From Marinomonas fungiae (GTDB lineage: Bacteria; Pseudomonadota; Gammaproteobacteria; Pseudomonadales; Marinomonadaceae), in contig NZ_LIQF01000001.1 in the NCBI RefSeq assembly GCF_001418205.1, forward strand, positions 1 to 64,000: 64,000 nt of DNA, written 5' to 3'. The notes beneath the pieces were generated by a model that saw only the letters and a program-made list of their open reading frames with translations, made no database searches and was not told the DNA's origin. A program made the position numbers and the translations under genes. Shown piece after piece: positions 35,528 to 45,221 of this stretch. The stretch's first letter is position 1; each line of letters opens with the position of its first letter.

Positions 35528-35651
35528 GTTTATTACTTTTTGATGAATTTTTGAATTTCGTTAGAGCAAAGTGTTTTTAGACAAACGCCACGCCCTCAAC
35601 TATTAATTAAAGTTCACTTACTTTGGAAAGAGAACTGAGAGGAACGTATTT

Positions 35652-35861
35652 ATGAAGAAACAAAAACGAGATCTTCATCAAAGAGCGTATGTACGTGGCT
35701 ACCGAGCTGGCATGGCTGGCCGTTCGAAAGCGCTTTCAGAGCAATGTCATTCGTCCGCTCGTCCTGATTGGTTAGCAGGTTGGAGAGAAGGTCGAGTTGA
35801 CATGTGGGATGGTCTCACCCCTGTCGACGGCACTTACAAAGCCGCAGGTTTTTCTCAGTAA
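35652..35861 (+). CDS. rmf: Ribosome modulation factor
   Basis: This 69-residue basic protein has the family core QRAYVRGYRAGMAGRSK and RPDWLAGWREGRVDMWDG. RMF binds the 30S subunit in stationary phase and drives formation of inactive 100S ribosome dimers. GAGAGGAAC precedes the ATG, and a perfect terminator follows. Confidence 0.96.
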   Translation: MKKQKRDLHQRAYVRGYRAGMAGRSKALSEQCHSSARPDWLAGWREGRVDMWDGLTPVDGTYKAAGFSQ

Positions 35862-35880
35862 ATCACACTTTATTTGCAGC

Positions 35881-35907
35881 AAGGCCAGTCACTCGACTGG
35901 CCTTTTT
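35881..35907. terminator. Terminator between rmf and pyrD
   Basis: AAGGCCAGTC and GACTGGCCTT form a 10 bp perfect stem with a 4-base loop and a T-run for rmf. It also lies directly after the pyrD stop on the opposite strand. Confidence 0.9.
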
Positions 35908-35911
35908 GATG

Positions 35912-36952
35912 TTACTTGCCTAGACGGTTTTTACAAATGTATGCATCCGTTGCGGCAATCGCTTCATGAACCAGTTCAGGACCACGGTAAATGAAGCCTG
36001 AGTATATTTGTACCAGTTTGGCACCCGCCTGCAATTTCTCAACAGCATCGGCACCAGACAGAATGCCGCCCACGCCGATTACTGGTAACTCCTTTTGCAG
36101 ATGATCACATAGTACACGTACCACATGGGTCGACGCATCTTTCACTGGCGCACCACTTAAACCACCCGCTTCGTTAGCGTACTTATGCCCCACTACGGCT
36201 TCACGAGATAAGGTAGTATTGGTCGCAATAATGGCATCTACTTTTTGCTCCACTAACGTATCCGCTACCATTTTGATTTCATCGTCGGTCATATCCGGCG
36301 CAATCTTCACCGCAAGAGGAACGCGACGGCCATGTTCAGCAGCGTAACGATTCTTCGCTTCAACTAGCGGCGCAATCAACTGCGCTAAGCTTTCGCCAAA
36401 CTGAAGTGAACGAAGTCCAGGAGTGTTCGGTGAGCTGATATTTGCGGTAATGTAATCAGCGTAAGGAATCACATGTTCTAAGCAAGTTAGGTAGTCTGAT
36501 GCAGCATCTTCCACCGAAGTGGTTAGGTTTTTGCCGATATTCACCCCCAACACACCTTTGAATTTGTGCTGACGAATACGAGACACCATGTGCTCCACAC
36601 CTTTATTATTAAAGCCCATGCGGTTAATAATGGCTTCATGCTCAGGCAAACGAAACAAACGTGGCTTTGGATTACCTGCTTGACCTTTCGGCGTGACAGT
36701 TCCCACTTCGACAAAGCCAAAACCTAGCGCGCCCAACGCTTCGAATGCATCAGCATTCTTATCCAAACCCGCTGCCAGTCCCACCGCGTTTGGAAATTCA
36801 ATACCCATTACGTTAACCGGTGTTGCAGCCTCTTCATGCGCATACAGTGGTGTTAGACCAAGACGCGTGGACGCGCCCAGCATATCCAAAGAAAGTTCAT
36901 GGGATACTTCAGGGTCTAATTTGAAGAGTAGCGAGCGAGCTAAGTTATACAT
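35912..36952 (-). CDS. pyrD: Dihydroorotate dehydrogenase (quinone), class 2
   Basis: This 346-residue membrane-associated flavoenzyme oxidises dihydroorotate to orotate with quinone. The N-terminal helical extension that enters the membrane is present ([19 protein letters not shown]). The FMN region [17 protein letters not shown], the catalytic-base Ser segment [14 protein letters not shown] and the C-terminal [19 protein letters not shown] are intact. DUF2835 lies 39 bp upstream on the same strand. Confidence 0.95.
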   Translation of the reverse strand: MYNLARSLLFKLDPEVSHELSLDMLGASTRLGLTPLYAHEEAATPVNVMGIEFPNAVGLAAGLDKNADAFEALGALGFGFVEVGTVTPKGQAGNPKPRLFRLPEHEAIINRMGFNNKGVEHMVSRIRQHKFKGVLGVNIGKNLTTSVEDAASDYLTCLEHVIPYADYITANISSPNTPGLRSLQFGESLAQLIAPLVEAKNRYAAEHGRRVPLAVKIAPDMTDDEIKMVADTLVEQKVDAIIATNTTLSREAVVGHKYANEAGGLSGAPVKDASTHVVRVLCDHLQKELPVIGVGGILSGADAVEKLQAGAKLVQIYSGFIYRGPELVHEAIAATDAYICKNRLGK

Positions 36953-36991
36953 ATGGGTAAGCCTAATGTTCTGTGGTGGTGAAGTAGAGAG

Positions 36992-37213
36992 TTAAAGTAT
37001 TTTATCAATCTTGACGAGCTTTTTGTTATCGTCGAACTCAATTTCAAAAGCGCCATAGACGCCCTTATGAGTGACGAAACGCTGGAAAATCGATAATGGC
37101 AGCTGAATCATTCGTCCATCACGACTTCGTGCTACTAAGTTTTTAACTGAGCCTAGATACATTTCCTTGTACTTATAGGCAGGAAGACTTACGTCTATAG
37201 TCACTTTTGCCAT
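36992..37213 (-). CDS. DUF2835 family protein
   Basis: This 73-residue protein shows the DUF2835 pattern, with Y-x-Y-x-x-MY-x-G (YKYKEMYLGSVKNLVARSRD) and IQLPLSIFQRFVTHKGVYG. It is a short, basic beta-rich protein found beside pyrD or rlmKL in several gammaproteobacteria. Function is unknown. Confidence 0.85.
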   Translation of the reverse strand: MAKVTIDVSLPAYKYKEMYLGSVKNLVARSRDGRMIQLPLSIFQRFVTHKGVYGAFEIEFDDNKKLVKIDKIL

Positions 37214-37340
37214 AACATGCCTTGAATGCCACGCCTCGTCTTAACAAGTTGTTCAAGAAGAGGTTTAATCTTGAATACATTGCTGGTTATTATATTGGCT
37301 TGCAGCGTATTTTGACAGCAGTATAAGGGCTTACAAAGCT

Positions 37341-38306
37341 ATGGAAGCAGTAATTGAACGTCTAAAAGAGCACTTAAATCATTCGATCGTTGGTCAAGCA
37401 TCTTTAATCGACGATTTACTGGTAGCGCTGATCGCCAAAGGCCATGTTCTGCTAGAAGGACCGCCAGGCATTGCCAAGACCACTGCCGCCAAGGTCTTAG
37501 CCAACGCCATCCATGCCAGCTTTCAACGGATTCAATTCACACCAGACTTATTACCCGGGGATGTCACTGGGTCTGATATTTATCAACAGCATACGGGACA
37601 GTTTCAGTTCACCCCAGGCCCCATCATGCATGATATTGTGCTAGCGGATGAGATCAACCGCGCCCCCGCAAAAGTTCAGTCGGCTCTGCTTGAAGCAATG
37701 GGTGAGCGTCAAATCACGGTGGGCAATGCCACTTATCCCTTGTCTGAGCTCTTTTTTGTCATCGCGACGCAAAACCCAATCGAACAAGAAGGCACTTACC
37801 CACTACCGGAAGCGCAATTGGATCGTTTTTTGATGAAGATCCAAGTGGACTACCCAGACCTTGAAACGGAGCTGCAGGTGCTGCACCTGATCCGTGAGCA
37901 GGACAAGCATGGAAAAGGTACGGCTAGCGCCCCCGCCATATCACTTGAAGATATTGCGGTGTTACAGAACGCTGCGCTGGGTATTTATATGGCCGATGCG
38001 GTTGAGCAATACATGGTGCATTTGGTGATGGCCACCCGCCATCCTAACAAGTATTTTGAAGACGATGGCAACATGGCATCGATGATCGAATATGGTGTCA
38101 GCCCACGCGCCACTCTCGCCCTTGATCGCTGCTCTAGAGCTCATGCGGTCATCGCCGGACGTGATTATGTGACACCTGACGATGTTCGCGCCGTGGTACA
38201 CAACGTATTCCGTCATCGTATTGTGCCATCGTTTCAAGCCATTGCTCAGAACCTCAGCAACGATCAGTTAATCAATATGATCCTAGCCAAGGTTCCAGTA
38301 CTGTAA
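37341..38306 (+). CDS. MoxR-family AAA+ ATPase
   Basis: This 321-residue cytoplasmic ATPase has Walker A LLEGPPGIAKTTAA near residue 37, Walker B IVLADEINRAPAKVQSALLE near 95, and sensor 1 FFVIATQNPIEQEGTYPLPEAQ. MoxR proteins act as chaperones that insert metal or assemble partners carrying von Willebrand A domains. It opens a tight six-gene operon: DUF58 begins 3 bp later, and the VWA genes follow. Confidence 0.92.
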   Translation: MEAVIERLKEHLNHSIVGQASLIDDLLVALIAKGHVLLEGPPGIAKTTAAKVLANAIHASFQRIQFTPDLLPGDVTGSDIYQQHTGQFQFTPGPIMHDIVLADEINRAPAKVQSALLEAMGERQITVGNATYPLSELFFVIATQNPIEQEGTYPLPEAQLDRFLMKIQVDYPDLETELQVLHLIREQDKHGKGTASAPAISLEDIAVLQNAALGIYMADAVEQYMVHLVMATRHPNKYFEDDGNMASMIEYGVSPRATLALDRCSRAHAVIAGRDYVTPDDVRAVVHNVFRHRIVPSFQAIAQNLSNDQLINMILAKVPVL

Positions 38307-38309
38307 GCT

Positions 38310-39206
38310 ATGTATGAGTTAATTAATCCGCCAACGCCTGAACTAAACTGTGAGCAAATTCTTGCTCTTGGCAGCTTTGCTAAGGCACTTGGACAAGCTC
38401 GCAATATTCCCCGATCACTTCTTCTTGCAGGCAACTTGCAAAGTAAGAAAAAGGGGCATGGTCTTGAACTGCATGAGATTCGCCCCTACGCAGTGAGTGA
38501 TGAAGCGCGCCACATTGATTGGCGTGTCACCGCGCGTACTGGAGAGGCTCATACGCGCATTTATACAGAAGACTCAGAACATCGCACCTTGGTGATATTA
38601 AGCCTATCTCCTGATGCCTATTTCGGCACCCAAACAACCTTCATTAGCACCCGACTCGTACAACTTGCTGCCCTAATAAGTTGGCGTTGCCGCGCTCAAC
38701 GAGAGCACGTCGGCCTAGCCATCCAAAGCGGAGAAACGCACTTCACAGCCAACATTCAAGACTGGCAAAAGCTGAGCGCGCAACTGTCCAACAGCACCCT
38801 AATCCACCAACGCGAACATTGCACTGAGAGCCTAAGCTTAGTCAATGTAAGCCGCCTAAGAGGATACTCCGTAGTGATTCTAAGTGATCAGTTAACGATC
38901 GCTGGACAGAGTCAAGTTGCCTTTACTCAACTGGCACAACACAATCGAGTCCACTGGATCGCCATTGACGATCCGAACACTTTCCGTTTGCCGGATGGCG
39001 ATTATGTCTTCGCTCAGCCACAGGGGTCGAAAAAAATCCAGATTGGCAAACAGCAAAAACAACAAGCCGAAAGCCGTCATTTACAAAAGCGACAACACCT
39101 TGCAGAGTATTTATCAGGACTCGGTGTATTACAGATGACATTTAGCGTCAATGATTCACCCATTGCCATTGCGCGCGAGCTATTGGTACGTGGAGTCATT
39201 CACTGA
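38310..39206 (+). CDS. DUF58 domain protein
   Basis: This 298-residue soluble protein carries the DUF58 signature near residues 50-75 (EIRPYAVSDEARHIDWRVTART). DUF58 proteins nearly always sit next to moxR. They have a VWA-like fold with an incomplete metal site. The stop overlaps the next start (TGATG). Role unknown; probably part of the MoxR-Bat complex. Confidence 0.88.
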   Translation: MYELINPPTPELNCEQILALGSFAKALGQARNIPRSLLLAGNLQSKKKGHGLELHEIRPYAVSDEARHIDWRVTARTGEAHTRIYTEDSEHRTLVILSLSPDAYFGTQTTFISTRLVQLAALISWRCRAQREHVGLAIQSGETHFTANIQDWQKLSAQLSNSTLIHQREHCTESLSLVNVSRLRGYSVVILSDQLTIAGQSQVAFTQLAQHNRVHWIAIDDPNTFRLPDGDYVFAQPQGSKKIQIGKQQKQQAESRHLQKRQHLAEYLSGLGVLQMTFSVNDSPIAIARELLVRGVIH

Positions 39207-39673
39207 TGACAAAATCGATTGAGCTTCCCAATAAAGCCTACATGCTGCCCGACAGCATCCCTGATTGGCCACCTGTTTGGTGGTTTTGGTTAGTGATCGC
39301 AGGGGCACTCTTAGCACTGATACTTCTGTTACTAGGCATGTATCACCACTATCGTAAACGCACCTACCGCCGCGAGGCGTTACAGCAACTCAAGCAACAC
39401 ACTGGGTTGAGTGATCTCGCACTGATAGAGCTCTGCCTCACTTTAATGAAACGCTGTTTGATCACTGAAGGCAAGGAAGCATTAGCAAGCCTTACCAATA
39501 AGGAGCTACTCCCAGAGCTTGACCGACAACTTAGATCTTCCCGAGTGAAGCTGGTGGATTACGAAGAGTACTTCGTCACTTTAATTTACCAGCCTCACAC
39601 ACAACTCACTGCCACACAACGCCAAGCCATTATCCAGATAACCTCGACATGGATAAGGAGGCACCGTGCTTGA
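39206..39673 (+). CDS. DUF4381 domain protein
   Basis: This 155-residue protein has one membrane segment at about 25-47 (WWFWLVIAGALLALILLLLG) followed by a basic stretch and a helical cytoplasmic domain. The beginning LPDSIPDWPPVWWFWL is typical of DUF4381. It overlaps its neighbours by 1 bp and 8 bp. Confidence 0.85.
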   Translation: MTKSIELPNKAYMLPDSIPDWPPVWWFWLVIAGALLALILLLLGMYHHYRKRTYRREALQQLKQHTGLSDLALIELCLTLMKRCLITEGKEALASLTNKELLPELDRQLRSSRVKLVDYEEYFVTLIYQPHTQLTATQRQAIIQITSTWIRRHRA

Positions 39674-40664
39674 TTTACAATGGCCGTGGGCGTTACTGCT
39701 CATACCGCTACCGTTCATATTTTGGTGGTTTAGAAAGCCGAACAGCGCTAACGCTACAGCTGTGTATTGGCGTCATAGTGCCTTATTAGAAAACCCGGCC
39801 CACACCCAACGCACCTCGACGAATAAGCTGTCGGCAGTATTGCTATACCTTGCCTGGCTCGCTTTAGTACTGGCCATTGCTCGACCAACTTGGCTAGGTA
39901 ACGCCACCCATATACCTCCAACAGGACGCGATTTGCTCATCGCATTGGATTTATCTGGCAGTATGCAAATCACCGACATGACCCTAAACGATCGGCCCGC
40001 TGATCGATTATCCGCCGCTAAAGAAGCACTCGCGCAGTTTATTAAAGCGCGACGTGGTGATCGCATTGGTATTATCGTATTTGGCAGTAAAGCTTACTTA
40101 CAAGCTCCCCTTAGTTACGACTTAGACACTATCAATCAGCTGGTGCAAGAAAGCCAAATTGGCTTTGCCGGTGAACAGACAGCGATTGGCGATGCCATTG
40201 GCTTAGGTATTAAACGCCTAGAAGAACAACCAGCCGACCAGAAAGTGCTGATTCTAATGACAGACGGGGCTAATACCGCCGGACGTGTCAGCCCTCTTCA
40301 GGCTGCAAACTTCGCCGCTAAAGAAGGAGTGACGATCCACACTATTGGCATTGGCGCGGAGCAAATGACAGTACAAGGTTTCTTTGGCCCGAAAGTGATC
40401 AATCCATCGAGTGATTTGGACGAACCGCTACTCACCAATATTGCCGAACTGACTAGCGGGCGATACTTCCGCGCCCGCAGTACCGAAGAGTTACACCAAG
40501 TGTATGACATCCTAGATCAACTGGAACCTACACCTTCAGATGACGTTCTCCAACGCCCTAAAACCAGTCTATTTCATTGGCTAGGAATATTGGCCCTTAT
40601 GCTTTTTTCCTTAGCGATGATCTGCACAGGTAAACTTGCATTCAAACTTAAGGGGCGAGCATGA
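39666..40664 (+). CDS. BatA-like VWA domain membrane protein
   Basis: The gene starts at a GTG with AAGGAGG five bases before it, an 8 bp overlap with DUF4381. The 332-residue protein has membrane segments at about 6-20, 55-75 and near the C-terminus. Between them lies a von Willebrand A domain with an intact metal (MIDAS) site DLSGSM near residue 97, then TAIGDAIGLG and LMTDGANTAG. BatA proteins belong to the Bacteroides aerotolerance-type cluster. The molecular role is not settled; MoxR is thought to act on them. Confidence 0.88.
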   Translation: MLDLQWPWALLLIPLPFIFWWFRKPNSANATAVYWRHSALLENPAHTQRTSTNKLSAVLLYLAWLALVLAIARPTWLGNATHIPPTGRDLLIALDLSGSMQITDMTLNDRPADRLSAAKEALAQFIKARRGDRIGIIVFGSKAYLQAPLSYDLDTINQLVQESQIGFAGEQTAIGDAIGLGIKRLEEQPADQKVLILMTDGANTAGRVSPLQAANFAAKEGVTIHTIGIGAEQMTVQGFFGPKVINPSSDLDEPLLTNIAELTSGRYFRARSTEELHQVYDILDQLEPTPSDDVLQRPKTSLFHWLGILALMLFSLAMICTGKLAFKLKGRA

Positions 40665-42373
40665 CAGTATTTGAATGGCTTCATTTTAATCGCCCAACTT
40701 GGCTGTTACTTATCCCTATTGTTTGGTTGCTTGCCAGTCTATTCTCTTGGCAGCGCTCGGACAAAGCGCTGAAAACCATCGTAGCAGCGCATCTTCTCCC
40801 CTTTTTGACGGATACTAATCACAGTGGATCCATTCAGAAATGGTTGGGACTGGTGTCTATAAGCCTCTTCGTTATTGGCTTGTCCGGCATCAGTTTTTCA
40901 AAAACAGAGACCGAATTATACAGTCCTAAACAAAAGACTGTCTTTATTGTGGACCAGTCTTTGTCCTTGTACGCCACAGACGTGCGCCCTAATCGTTTAA
41001 CACGACAAAAACAAATTTTACGTGATATTTTGAACGGTGACTTAGAGGGTGAAATGGCTCTCATCGCTTATGCTGGCGCTGCTTATGTAGTAAGCCCCTT
41101 TACACAAGACCGCAAAACCTTAACGCATTTTCTAGTTGCCCTTGATCCATTAATCATGCCTCTTTACGGCAGCAATCTTGCTGATGCGTTAGACCTAGCC
41201 CAACAGCTGATCAATCCAGAAGACACGCCATATACCAGCTTCATTGTATTAACGGATGATATAACCGCTGCAGACGAAGCGCAGCTGACTAAGGTTGCCA
41301 ACGCCAAGATTAGTCTCGAAATAATCAGCCTTGGTACTGCCGAGGGGGCAACCATGCAACTTCCCGATGGGCAAATCCTTCGCCATGAGGGCATCACCGC
41401 ACGCGCAAAAACCCCTGTAGAACAAATTGAAAAAGCAACAATCGCTGCTGGTGGTCACTATTATGATCATCAAATCTCTGCCACTCAGTTGGCTCAAGTT
41501 GGCCATCACGCCAGCACGGCTCAGCAAGCTACAAAATCCCAGTTCAGCGGCCTTACTTGGCAAGAACAGGGCCATTGGTTCGCCTTACCTTTTTTATGCT
41601 GGTTGCTCTGGCAATTTCGCAGCGGCTACATTCTGATGCTGCTGCTCGCAGTTGGCCTGTCGGGCAAAGAGGCCACCGCCTCCCCCTTGGATTGGTTTAA
41701 AACCAATGACCAAAGAGCGCAACAAGCTTTTGATCAAGGTGATTGGCAAAGTGCCGCCGAGCTATTTCAAGAGCAACGCTGGAAAGCCGCCAGCCATTAT
41801 GCCGGCGAGGCCTACGATAAGGCGGCACAACAACTACAGCCTATAGCAAACAGCGCGGCCGATTTTTATAACCTTGGTAATGCTTTGGCACTTCAACAAG
41901 ACCTTAAAGCCGCAGCAAAAGCTTACCAAGAGGCGCTGGCGCGTCAGCCAGATCTACAAGCGGCTAAGGAAAACCTAAACTACGTACAAAAGCAGCTAGA
42001 TGAACAAGCTCAGCAGCAACAAGAACAACAGAATCCGCAACAAAGTGACGACTCATCTCCGTCAGACTCGGATACTGATCAAGAGCCGCCCTCCTCACCA
42101 CAGAAATCTAACGACGATGTAAACAAAAAGCCGCAAAAACAAGACAATAACTCTGAAAATCGGGATAATCAGAAGGATTCCAACGCATCCGATTCAACCC
42201 GTTCTGAACCAAACGAGCACTCTCAAGCAGAGCAGCAGCAAGCGCTAGAACAGTGGCTACGCCAGATCCAAGACGATCCCGGCACCCTACTTCAGCGCAA
42301 GCTTTGGTATTTGCATCAGGAACGACGCAATGAAAATCGCTTTAATCAAGAGGAAGGGCGACAACCATGGTAG
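40661..42373 (+). CDS. BatB/BatC-like fusion: VWA domain plus TPR repeats
   Basis: This 570-residue protein combines membrane segments at the N-terminus, a VWA domain (about 90-280) and a membrane segment at about 312-330. Next come TPR-like repeats (about 350-450, with FYNLGNALALQQDLKAAAKA) and a long tail rich in Q, N, D, S and P. The VWA metal site reads VDQSLS with TDDI later, so the D-x-S-x-S triad is kept. The C-terminus WLRQIQDDPGTLLQRKLWY is conserved in this group. It overlaps batA by 4 bp and batD by 7 bp. Confidence 0.85.
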   Translation: MTVFEWLHFNRPTWLLLIPIVWLLASLFSWQRSDKALKTIVAAHLLPFLTDTNHSGSIQKWLGLVSISLFVIGLSGISFSKTETELYSPKQKTVFIVDQSLSLYATDVRPNRLTRQKQILRDILNGDLEGEMALIAYAGAAYVVSPFTQDRKTLTHFLVALDPLIMPLYGSNLADALDLAQQLINPEDTPYTSFIVLTDDITAADEAQLTKVANAKISLEIISLGTAEGATMQLPDGQILRHEGITARAKTPVEQIEKATIAAGGHYYDHQISATQLAQVGHHASTAQQATKSQFSGLTWQEQGHWFALPFLCWLLWQFRSGYILMLLLAVGLSGKEATASPLDWFKTNDQRAQQAFDQGDWQSAAELFQEQRWKAASHYAGEAYDKAAQQLQPIANSAADFYNLGNALALQQDLKAAAKAYQEALARQPDLQAAKENLNYVQKQLDEQAQQQQEQQNPQQSDDSSPSDSDTDQEPPSSPQKSNDDVNKKPQKQDNNSENRDNQKDSNASDSTRSEPNEHSQAEQQQALEQWLRQIQDDPGTLLQRKLWYLHQERRNENRFNQEEGRQPW

Positions 42374-44211
42374 CCAATTCATCACTTCTACTGCGAGCTA
42401 TACAATGGGCACTAGCATTTCTGCTCGCACTATGTCTGGCAAATTCAGCTCATGCAGACCAAGTCACCGCTGCATTAGATAAGAATGTTGTCGCTGAAAA
42501 TGAAGTGGTGCAACTCACTATACGTACCGATTTTACTAACACAGGCAATGGGCCAGACCTTACCCCTCTAAAACGCGATTTTGAAATTCTAGGCCGCAGC
42601 CAAAACAGTCAATTTAGCTTTAACTTAGGTACGAACCAAGCATTAAATTTTTGGGTCGTCACCTTGATGCCAAAGGCTGTGGGCAATTTCCAAATTCCGC
42701 CAATCCAAGTGGGTGATAAGGCTTCCGAGGCCCTGTATCTTGAAGTCAAGCCCGCTCAGCAAATGACTGACCGTAACGGCAACCCGCTGGTGATGCTAAA
42801 GTTCAAAGCAAACAAAACAGAGCCTTATGTTCAAGAACAGGTATTGATCACCCTAGAACTCTATAGCGCAGTCAACATTCAAAGCGCCAGTTTATCGATG
42901 CCAAATCACCCAAACCTAGTGACTGAACGCTTAACTGATGACCAAATGCGCTATGAAGAGATTAATGGAACTTCCTATCAAATCATGACCCGCGAGTATG
43001 TTGCTTTCCCGCAGCGTAGCGGCATGTTAGAACTGAGCAACCAAAGTATTGAAGGGTTAGTCAATACCCGCAATGGCACGCGCAAAATCAATGTCAAAAG
43101 CCAGCCTATCACATTGAATGTGCTGCCAATCCCTGCGTCTTATGGTAACTCAAATTGGCTCCCTACGGATGCCGTAGCCATTCGCTCAACCATTAGTAAT
43201 ACCGTTAGCAATCCGCGCGTCGGAGATACTCTGATTTGGGAAATTGATATCACTGCGCAAGGCGTTTTAGGGGAACAACTGCCAACGCTCAACTTTGCGA
43301 GCACCCGCGCTTACAAGCTTTACCCAACCTCACCAAGCTTTGAGAGCAGCACATCCATTAACGGAGTCACGGGCCGCCAATCTATGCGCATTGAAGTTGT
43401 GCCTACTCAGTCGGGACCGCTGGAGCTACCAACCGTTGAAATTAACTATTGGGACCCGGTATCTCGCAGCGTGAAAAGCGCCAGTGCCAAGGCTCCCGCG
43501 GTAGACATCGCACCACTTCCAGGAACAACTGAAACCCCCAATACTAATATCTCAGCGCCGCTTGCTAGCTCGGATGCCAATAGCGATAACCAAACCCAAA
43601 ATCTACCTCCACAATCCAGTTCCGTAGCGCCAATTTCTTTGGCTAAACCCAAAGCAGCACCACAAACGGAACAGGCAAATTCAGACCAGAATGCTCCAGC
43701 ACCACTAGAGGTGGTTGTGCAATCAGAGGAAGACGACAGCAATGCATGGAAAGGTTTCTTAGCGGCAGCATTAATTGGCATTGGTGTCATCGGGATTGGT
43801 GCGTGGTTATGGGTACGCCGCAAAAACCATTCAAAAGCACCAACTGGAGATGAAGTACCGACTTTGCAAGAATTTGCCCCTTTATCTTCTGCCAACGAAA
43901 CACTTGCCTACCAAGCACTCATAAATGGATGCCGCGACAATAATTTGGCGACCTTACGTTTAAACCTATTAGAGTGGGCACGCCATCGCTGGGGTGACAA
44001 TACCATCCGTGGCGTTGACGATATTAAACGTCTAGCAGATACCCCTCATCTCACTCAGTTATTAATGGAAGCAGAACTGGTCATGTATTCTCATACCGCC
44101 GCCACCCAGTGGAATGGCAACGCCCTAGCTGACGCTCTCGAAGAGTATGTGACCGGAGAAAAGAAACCTTCACAAGCCAGTCAATTGAAGACGCTTTATC
44201 CGAACTTTTAG
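42367..44211 (+). CDS. BatD-like periplasmic protein with C-terminal membrane anchor
   Basis: This 614-residue protein has a signal peptide (about residues 1-30, ending NSAHA), then oxygen-tolerance (BatD) beta domains (VTAALDKNVVAENEVVQLTI; FEILGRSQNSQFSFNLG). A proline- and serine-rich linker (about 385-450), one membrane segment (about 462-485) and a cytoplasmic helical domain follow. This order matches BatD proteins. It is the last gene of the moxR-bat operon. Confidence 0.86.
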   Translation: MVANSSLLLRAIQWALAFLLALCLANSAHADQVTAALDKNVVAENEVVQLTIRTDFTNTGNGPDLTPLKRDFEILGRSQNSQFSFNLGTNQALNFWVVTLMPKAVGNFQIPPIQVGDKASEALYLEVKPAQQMTDRNGNPLVMLKFKANKTEPYVQEQVLITLELYSAVNIQSASLSMPNHPNLVTERLTDDQMRYEEINGTSYQIMTREYVAFPQRSGMLELSNQSIEGLVNTRNGTRKINVKSQPITLNVLPIPASYGNSNWLPTDAVAIRSTISNTVSNPRVGDTLIWEIDITAQGVLGEQLPTLNFASTRAYKLYPTSPSFESSTSINGVTGRQSMRIEVVPTQSGPLELPTVEINYWDPVSRSVKSASAKAPAVDIAPLPGTTETPNTNISAPLASSDANSDNQTQNLPPQSSSVAPISLAKPKAAPQTEQANSDQNAPAPLEVVVQSEEDDSNAWKGFLAAALIGIGVIGIGAWLWVRRKNHSKAPTGDEVPTLQEFAPLSSANETLAYQALINGCRDNNLATLRLNLLEWARHRWGDNTIRGVDDIKRLADTPHLTQLLMEAELVMYSHTAATQWNGNALADALEEYVTGEKKPSQASQLKTLYPNF

Positions 44212-44232
44212 CATTGAAGGAGTTATACAAAA

Positions 44233-45153
44233 ATGAGTTTGAGCATTCAAACCGGCATCATCGCAGAAGCATCCAGCGATGCGACTTTCATTTTGCTGGA
44301 TGCAGTACCAGGCCATGAGAACCAGCTACGTCAAGCGCTCGCAGCTTTTCCTGAACTGATTAGTTCAATACAACAACAATTCCCCGATGCTCAGTTGCAT
44401 GCCGCGGTAGGCTTCTCAAGCCATAGCTTTGAACGCATCACTAAAAAGCTTAAACCGAAGGAATTAGCTCCCTTTCCAAGTTTCTCTGGTGAGTACTTAA
44501 GTGTTTCAGATGCCGCTTATGACATCATCCTGCACATCCGATCTAACCGTCATGATGCGACACATTTATTGGCGCTTACTTTGTTCCGCGCACTTGCTGA
44601 AAGTGTCACTTTGAAAGAGCAAACCAACGCTTTTAAATACCTAGACAATCGTGATTTCACTGGCTTTGTCGATGGCACAGAGAACCCGCAAGGGGATGAC
44701 CGTGCCGTGGTTGCCTTAGTCAGTGAGGAAGACCCTGACTATCAAGGTGGATCATACCTAAACTACATGAAGTTTGTTCATGACTTAGACAAATGGGAAC
44801 ACCAAGAACTGAAAGTTCAGGAAGACACTTACGGACGAACTAAGTACGACAACGAAGAGTACGCTTCAGCCGAGAAATCTCCCCATGCGCATACAAAACG
44901 CACATCCTTAAAAGATGAACATGGCAAATCGTTAGAGATTCTGCGTCAAAGCATGCCGTTTGGAGACCTACAGCAACAAGGTTTGGTTTTTGTTAGCTAT
45001 TCAAAGACACCAAGTATTTTTGATTTAATGCTTAAAAGCATGATCGAAGGCGATGAACAAGGCCGCGCAGATCACTTAATGAAATACACTCAAGCTACCT
45101 CAGGTAGTGCTTTCTTTATACCAACCTTAGATTTCTTAAAGCAGCTTGCTTAA
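44233..45153 (+). CDS. Dyp-type heme peroxidase (YfeX-like)
   Basis: This 306-residue cytoplasmic heme peroxidase has the family signature GFVDGTENP at 144-152 with catalytic Asp147. Candidate proximal heme ligands are His218 and His220 in PHAHTKRTSL. The length and sequence suit the YfeX group (class P), whose natural substrate is debated. AAGGAG precedes the ATG. It follows batD by 21 bp and may be read from the same transcript. No encapsulin gene is adjacent. Confidence 0.93.
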   Translation: MSLSIQTGIIAEASSDATFILLDAVPGHENQLRQALAAFPELISSIQQQFPDAQLHAAVGFSSHSFERITKKLKPKELAPFPSFSGEYLSVSDAAYDIILHIRSNRHDATHLLALTLFRALAESVTLKEQTNAFKYLDNRDFTGFVDGTENPQGDDRAVVALVSEEDPDYQGGSYLNYMKFVHDLDKWEHQELKVQEDTYGRTKYDNEEYASAEKSPHAHTKRTSLKDEHGKSLEILRQSMPFGDLQQQGLVFVSYSKTPSIFDLMLKSMIEGDEQGRADHLMKYTQATSGSAFFIPTLDFLKQLA

Positions 45154-45173
45154 CCGCTAACGTTTTTATAGAT

Positions 45174-45206
45174 AAAAAAATACCACGCCAAGGCGTGGTA
45201 TTTTTT
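45174..45206. terminator. Bidirectional terminator between the peroxidase and ppiD genes
   Basis: A perfect palindrome TACCACGCC with its complement (45181-45200), flanked by A and T runs, serves both convergent genes. Confidence 0.92.
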
Positions 45207-45221
45207 GTTTAGTAGCAGTGC

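Noticed and set aside
43446..43895. A 149-residue minus-strand open frame
   Set aside because: It is antisense to the batD gene, whose frame is well supported; low-complexity composition mirrors the batD linker.
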